Of a stretch of DNA of 64,000 bases, positions 60,085 through 64,000 are shown in pieces; position 1 is the first letter of the stretch; the number at the start of each line of letters is the position of its first letter. A program made the translations under genes and the position numbers. The stretch comes from Halomicrobium salinisoli (GTDB lineage Archaea > Halobacteriota > Halobacteria > Halobacteriales > Haloarculaceae). The notes under the pieces were generated by a model. The model had not been told where the DNA came from, did no database searches, and was given only the letters and a program-made list of their open reading frames with translations. The DNA is taken from the NCBI RefSeq assembly GCF_020405185.1, contig NZ_CP084463.1:3286001-3350000 (forward strand), in the 5' to 3' direction.

Positions 60085-60414
60085 CTGTGTCGTGACTGGT
60101 GGCTGTCGCTCGGTGGTCGGTACCGGCCAGGAGGAACGAGTGAGCGTCGCGGCCGGTGCGGCGCGGTTAGGCCGCGTCGCAGCGACCGGCGACACTGTCC
60201 GCTCCCGAGGGGCGCCAGCGCCACGGCCACGCGGGAGCGGACCTCATCGAACCGGAGTAGTCGATCGACCGACAAAACGCTGTCGCATCGCCCGCTCCGG
60301 GCCGAGGCGGGCCGCTCCGCCGTCCGCCATCGACGCGCTCGCGGGCCGCCTCGGCGGGGCGATCCCTGTTATTTGCTAACTAGTTTTAATAGAAATAAAT
60401 ACGTAACGACTGGC
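60085..60414. promoter_or_regulatory. Divergent trpS-serpin spacer with two long hairpins
   Basis: A 330-base non-coding spacer. The first hairpin (60197-60207 with 60232-60242) has 11-bp perfect arms around a loop with its own GGCGC-CA-GCGCC stem. The second (60301-60310 with 60346-60355) has 10-bp perfect arms. The serpin TATA is at 60384-60392 (TTTTAATAG). No obvious trpS TATA is seen. The first hairpin may sit in the trpS mRNA leader. Confidence 0.6.
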
Positions 60415-61944
60415 ATGGGGCTCACGAGACGACGCGCACTGGCGACGGGGTCAGCGGCGCTCGCCGGCCTGCTGCTGTCGGGGATCGCGTCCGGGCAGTC
60501 GACCGACTCGGCCGACGACGAGGCGCTACGGACGCTCGGCGAGAGCGTGACCGCGTTCGGCCTTGACCTCCACCGGGAGGTCGTCGCCGAGGCGCCGGAG
60601 GACAACGCCATGGTGTCGCCGTACAGCGCGTCGATCGCGCTGGCGATGACCTGGGCGGGCGCCCGGAGCGAGACCGCCTCCCAGATGGCCGAGGCGCTCC
60701 GGTACCCCTACGAACGGGATCGGCTCCACCGCACCTACGGCGTCCTCGACGAGCGGATCGATCCGCCCGAATCACGGAACTCGACACCGACCCCGACGGA
60801 GGAAGGCAGCGACGACGGCGAGTCGTTCAGTCTGGAGACGGCCAACGCGCTGTGGGGACAGGCGGGGTTCCCGTTCAGCGAGTCGTACCTGGACCTGCTG
60901 AGCGAGCACTACGGCGCGGGGCTGCGGGAGGCCGATTTCGGTGAGTCGCCGGAGGCGGCCCGCGAGCGGATCAACGCCTGGGTGGCCGACCAGACGGCGG
61001 GTACGATCGAGGACCTGCTCCCGCCGGACGCGGTCGGCCCGTCGACGCGGCTCGTCCTGACCAACGCCGTGTACTTCTCGGCGTCGTGGCTGCACACGTT
61101 CGGCGGTCGCGAGGCCACCGAACCGGAGCCGTTCACGTCCATCGACGGAACGACGAGCGAGGTCCCGACGATGCGTCACCTCAACCCGGTCGAACTCCCC
61201 TACGCCGAGGTCGACGGGACCGAGGTCGTGTCGCTGCCCTACGAGGGGGAGACGGTCGACATGGTCGTGCTCCTGCCGCCCGAGGGCGAGTTCGAGTCCG
61301 TCGAGGCCGATCTCGACGTCGCGACGCTGCGGTCGTACTTCGACGCGCTCGAGCCACGACGGGGGTCCGTCGCGATGCCGCGGTTCGAGTACGACACGAA
61401 GGCGTCGCTCGAGCGCGCCCTCTCCGCGATGGGAATGGAGCGGGCGTTCTCGGCCGACGCCGACTTCTCCGGGATGGTCGCGCCGGACGCCGACCGCGCC
61501 CTCGCGATTTCGGACGTGATCCAGCAGACCCACGTCAGCGTCGACGAGCAGGGCACCGAGGCCTCGGCCGCGACGTCCGTCGTGATCTGGGAGTCGGCCA
61601 ACCCCGACGCGTTCGAGATGCGCGTCGACCGGCCGTTCCTCTACGCGATCCGCCACCGCGCGACGAACACGGCGCTGTTCCTGGGACGGGTCGTCTCGCT
61701 GGAGGGCGACGGGGTCTCGGAGGGCCCGCCCGCCGTCGGCGACGGACCGGCGCCGACGGACCCGGACGACGACGGCCGCTACGAGGACCTCAACGGCAAC
61801 GGCGAGGTCGACTACGACGACGTCGTCACCTACTTCGAGAACATGGACGAGTCGTCGATGACCGACCACGTCGACGCCTACGACTACAACGGCAACGGCG
61901 ACCTCGACTACGCCGATCTGGTGGACCTCTTCGGACAGGTCTGA
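60415..61944 (+). CDS. Secreted serpin with C-terminal dockerin
   Basis: A 509-residue protein starting MGLTRRRALATGSAALAG, a Tat signal. The serpin domain spans about residues 35-430. It keeps FNVVFSP-like DNAMVSPYSASIALAMTWAG, TRLVLTNAVYFSASW, and the hinge EQGTEASAATSVV of inhibitory serpins, then RPFLYAIRHRATNTALFLGR. By the usual numbering, P1 would be Ser in VVIWESANPD. A Thr/Pro acidic insert lies near 123-140. Residues 448-509 are a dockerin (DPDDDGRYEDLNGNGEVDYD; YDYNGNGDLDYAD), matching the PhoX dockerin. It probably protects the cell surface or its enzymes from proteases. Confidence 0.88.
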   Translation: MGLTRRRALATGSAALAGLLLSGIASGQSTDSADDEALRTLGESVTAFGLDLHREVVAEAPEDNAMVSPYSASIALAMTWAGARSETASQMAEALRYPYERDRLHRTYGVLDERIDPPESRNSTPTPTEEGSDDGESFSLETANALWGQAGFPFSESYLDLLSEHYGAGLREADFGESPEAARERINAWVADQTAGTIEDLLPPDAVGPSTRLVLTNAVYFSASWLHTFGGREATEPEPFTSIDGTTSEVPTMRHLNPVELPYAEVDGTEVVSLPYEGETVDMVVLLPPEGEFESVEADLDVATLRSYFDALEPRRGSVAMPRFEYDTKASLERALSAMGMERAFSADADFSGMVAPDADRALAISDVIQQTHVSVDEQGTEASAATSVVIWESANPDAFEMRVDRPFLYAIRHRATNTALFLGRVVSLEGDGVSEGPPAVGDGPAPTDPDDDGRYEDLNGNGEVDYDDVVTYFENMDESSMTDHVDAYDYNGNGDLDYADLVDLFGQV

Positions 61945-62068
61945 GTCGATCGGGCACGTGCGTCGCGACCCGTTCGGCATCTGGGGAATGCCGTCGCCGC
62001 CGATCCCGCTCTACGGCAACGCGGACGCGGCGAGCGAGACAGCCCGTCGAATATAATGGTTTTCCACA

Positions 62069-62080
62069 ACAGATATCTGT
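62069..62080. promoter_or_regulatory. 12-bp palindrome upstream of the gene at 62114
   Basis: ACAGATATCTGT is perfect and is flanked by CCACA and GTGTGG, extending the symmetry with a one-base bulge. It lies 34-45 bases before the ATG, between two TATA-like sequences (GAATATAATGG and GTTAACAATAG). It is a likely operator. Confidence 0.5.
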
Positions 62081-62113
62081 GTGTGGAGTTAACAATAGAC
62101 AGAGGTGTCATGC

Positions 62114-62404
62114 ATGTCCGTCCCTCGCGACGGCGGAGGGGAACACCCGCGCGAGCCAGTGCGTTCCGAATCCACCGTGACGGACGCGATCGGACACTGT
62201 TCGTGCTGCCTGATCGGACTCGCCGTCGCGGCGGTCGTCGCCGCGTCGCTGTACCCCGTCCTCGTCGCGGTCACCCGGCCGCTCGGGGTGCTGTCCTCGA
62301 CCGCGCTGCTCGTCGTCCTGATCGCCGTCTGGCTCGCGGTCTGGTCGTCCGCCGAGATAGCGTGGGCGTGGCGAACGCAGCGAACCGAGCGCGCTGACGG
62401 CTGA
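62114..62404 (+). CDS. Small two-span membrane protein
   Basis: A 96-residue protein. The ATG before SVPRDGGGEHPREP is preferred over the GTG at 62105. Two hydrophobic helices (LIGLAVAAVVAASLYPVLVA; STALLVVLIAVWLAVW) follow a Cys-containing segment (GHCSCCLIG). A palindromic operator-like site sits just upstream. Function unknown; convergent with rio1. Confidence 0.6.
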   Translation: MSVPRDGGGEHPREPVRSESTVTDAIGHCSCCLIGLAVAAVVAASLYPVLVAVTRPLGVLSSTALLVVLIAVWLAVWSSAEIAWAWRTQRTERADG

Positions 62405-62437
62405 GCCCCGGACGCGAGCGAAGGACCGCGGCGGCGG

Positions 62438-63304
62438 TCACTCCTCGTCGTCCTCGTCGGCCCGGGTGACGAAGTCGTAGAGGTCGTCGGCGGAGACGTC
62501 CATCCCCTGGCGGGCGAAGAAGCTCGCCACGTTCTCGCAGTCCCGTTCGAGGAACTCGTCGGCGTTGCCGTGGTGGGTCGTGACGGCCTGGCCGAGGTCG
62601 ATGACGTACAGCTCGCCGTCCTCGATGACGACGTTGTACTCCGAGAGGTCGCCGTGGACGAGGCCGGCGTCGTAGAGGCGGCGCATGTACTCGCGGACGA
62701 CCTCGAAGGCGGTCTCGGGGTTCTCGATCTGGACCTCGCTGAGCCGGCGGGCGCGGTCGCCGTCGGTCTCGATGTACTCCATCACGAGGACGTTGCGCTC
62801 GACGGCGATGGGCTCGGGAGCGCGCACGCCGGCCCCGCGGGCGCGCTGGAGGTTGGCGAACTCCTTGCGGACCCACGCCGTCACGACCTGCTTCTTGTCC
62901 GAGCCGATGCCCTCGAAGCGGGGGTCGCCGTCGAGGTAGCCCCGCATGTCGGTGAAGTCGGAGGCGTTGATGCGGTAGACCTTGACGGCGACCTCGTGGT
63001 CTCCCGAGAGCGCGGTGTAGACGTTGGCCTCCTTGCCCGTCGAGATGGGGCCACCGAAGGCGTCGATGTAGCCGTCCTGGACCAGTTTGTAGAGGGCGCC
63101 GTAGGTGGCGTCGTCGAAGACGCTGGCCTCGACCTTGAACTGGTCGGCGTCCTTGATGCGCTTGCGGAACTCGCTGAACTCGCGGTCCCGCTTGCGTGCG
63201 ATGCGGTCGGCCTCCGTGTCGCTGACGTCGATCTCCTCCCACTCGTCGCCGACGCCCTCTGCCTCCTCCTCGTCGAGGAGGCCGAACTCCGCGTCGTCGC
63301 TCAT
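62438..63304 (-). CDS. rio1: RIO1-type serine protein kinase
   Basis: A 288-residue atypical kinase acting in late small-subunit ribosome maturation. Features are the flexible ATP-binding loop STGKEANVYTALSGDHE, the ATP-site Lys in AVKVYRINA, the catalytic loop VHGDLSEYNVVIED, and the metal-binding IDLGQAVTTHH. The N-terminus is acidic and the C-terminus is acidic (TRADEDDEE). It follows eif1a by 36 bases on the same strand; together with the KH gene at 58194 they are commonly clustered. Confidence 0.95.
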   Translation of the reverse strand: MSDDAEFGLLDEEEAEGVGDEWEEIDVSDTEADRIARKRDREFSEFRKRIKDADQFKVEASVFDDATYGALYKLVQDGYIDAFGGPISTGKEANVYTALSGDHEVAVKVYRINASDFTDMRGYLDGDPRFEGIGSDKKQVVTAWVRKEFANLQRARGAGVRAPEPIAVERNVLVMEYIETDGDRARRLSEVQIENPETAFEVVREYMRRLYDAGLVHGDLSEYNVVIEDGELYVIDLGQAVTTHHGNADEFLERDCENVASFFARQGMDVSADDLYDFVTRADEDDEE

Positions 63305-63340
63305 CGCCGCCCCCGCGCGAACGTGGCGATCATGCGGGTG

Positions 63341-63628
63341 CTACTCCTGGATGTGTCCCTCCTCGCGCAACTGATCGGCCTCCTGCTTCTCGTAGCGCCA
63401 GGTGATGTCGGCCTTCTCGTCCTGCCAGTCCCAGGGCTCGACGAGGACGACGTCGTCCTCGCGGATCCAGATCCGCTTTTGCATCTTGCCCGGGATGCGC
63501 GCGGTCCGTTCGGTCCCGTCCATGCACCGGACCTTCACGCGGTTGGCACCGAGCATGTCCGTTACCACGGCGAACACCTCGTCGTCCTCCGGCATGCGGA
63601 GGTTCTTCCTGCCCTCGTTGTCGCTCAT
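63341..63628 (-). CDS. eif1a: Translation initiation factor aIF1A
   Basis: A 95-residue OB-fold protein starting [20 protein letters not shown]. The core ([35 protein letters not shown]) is characteristic of aIF1A, which binds the ribosomal A site and helps initiator tRNA placement. Upstream in-frame codons precede the ATG, but the promoter TATA (minus-strand GAAGTTAAAC, near 63650-63660) fixes the start at 63628. It is first in an operon with rio1. Confidence 0.95.
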   Translation of the reverse strand: MSDNEGRKNLRMPEDDEVFAVVTDMLGANRVKVRCMDGTERTARIPGKMQKRIWIREDDVVLVEPWDWQDEKADITWRYEKQEADQLREEGHIQE

Positions 63629-63702
63629 ACCCGTGGGTTCGTCGGGGCGAGGTTTAACTTCTGCGAGGGCGAGTTCGCGCCCCCGAGGTGGTATGGCAAC
63701 GC

Positions 63703-63717
63703 CCAAGGCCCCCTTGG
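63703..63717. promoter_or_regulatory. Palindrome before the last gene
   Basis: CCAAGG-CCC-CCTTGG lies 16-30 bases before the ATG at 63733, in a divergent region shared with eif1a. It is a possible operator. Confidence 0.35.
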
Positions 63718-63732
63718 ACCAACGCCGGGGCG

Positions 63733-64000
63733 ATGCCCCCGACGCTGCCCGACGACGCCGACGTCTGGATCGACGACTGGCGGAGCGAACTGGCCGACAG
63801 CGACGAGTTCGCCGACGCCGCCGACGGCTTCACCGCTACCTTCCGCTTCGTGATCCGCCCCGACGACAGCTACCGGGGCGACCCGGTCGCTCTCTACCTG
63901 GCGATCGAGGACGGCGCTCCCGTCGACGCCGGCGTCGATCCGGACGAGTCCGACTTCGCGCTGGCGGGTCCCTACGGCGCCTGGAAGGACCTGCTCCGCG
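63733..64000 (+). CDS. Partial gene, possibly SCP2-like domain protein (3' end outside window)
   Basis: The first 89 codons ([20 protein letters not shown] and on) run to the right edge without a stop. The sequence is acidic, with [20 protein letters not shown] and [14 protein letters not shown], which resembles haloarchaeal proteins of the sterol-carrier (SCP2) fold. The identity is tentative because the conserved C-terminal part is missing. The start is the first ATG in frame, after a palindrome. It diverges from eif1a. Confidence 0.45.
   Translation, partial: MPPTLPDDADVWIDDWRSELADSDEFADAADGFTATFRFVIRPDDSYRGDPVALYLAIEDGAPVDAGVDPDESDFALAGPYGAWKDLLR

Overview
The window is chromosomal DNA from an extremely halophilic archaeon (class Halobacteria). 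The evidence is high GC content, acidic proteins, Tat signals on exported proteins, leaderless-type promoters with TATA elements about 25 bases before the start codon, and archaeal genes such as PolD, thermosome, Orc1/Cdc6, KEOPS, LysW and RIO1. The genus cannot be fixed from sequence alone.

Layout. 1-10.4 kb: end of a DNA methylase; PolD large subunit, interrupted at its catalytic motif by a 517-residue intein, in an operon with a PPC/DUF296 protein; a 2H phosphoesterase; three exported or membrane proteins, one a membrane-tethered winged-helix protein. 10.4-19.7 kb: a complete LysW-dependent arginine pathway (argG-argH, then lysW-argX-argC-argB-argD-argE-argF), preceded by a possible Arg-rich leader peptide. 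19.7-25.7 kb: a MazF-type toxin-antitoxin pair, small regulators, coaD, hel308-cgi121 and a ferredoxin. 25.9-36.7 kb: malate:quinone oxidoreductase, two transporters, an Orc1/Cdc6, a copper protein, a pilin and repeat-rich spacers. 36.7-38.0 kb: an AT-rich island with a halocin C8-like precursor and a small membrane protein. 38-49.7 kb: a MutS-family ATPase, Trm1, glnA/lrp and a TetR-MATE pair. 49.6-61.9 kb: cohesin-like and dockerin proteins (PhoX phosphatase, serpin, membrane-anchored cohesins), thermosome, an AAA ATPase, a KH protein and TrpRS. 62-64 kb: RIO1, eIF1A and the start of another gene.

Most striking non-coding feature. Two intergenic elements of about 260 bp (25103-25362 and 40343-40598) each fold, with no unpaired base at the junction, into a perfect four-way junction. 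The outer stem and middle arm are conserved in sequence. The two side arms differ almost completely but stay perfectly paired, and their terminal loops are complementary to each other. A larger diverged relative lies at 30133-30750. I know of no named family that matches. This is the best candidate for an undescribed structured RNA or mobile/junction element.

Other candidates are the halocin-like island, the cohesin-dockerin surface system carrying a serpin and a phosphatase, and the putative arginine leader peptide. All functional statements are inferred from motifs and context read by eye; no database search was run.
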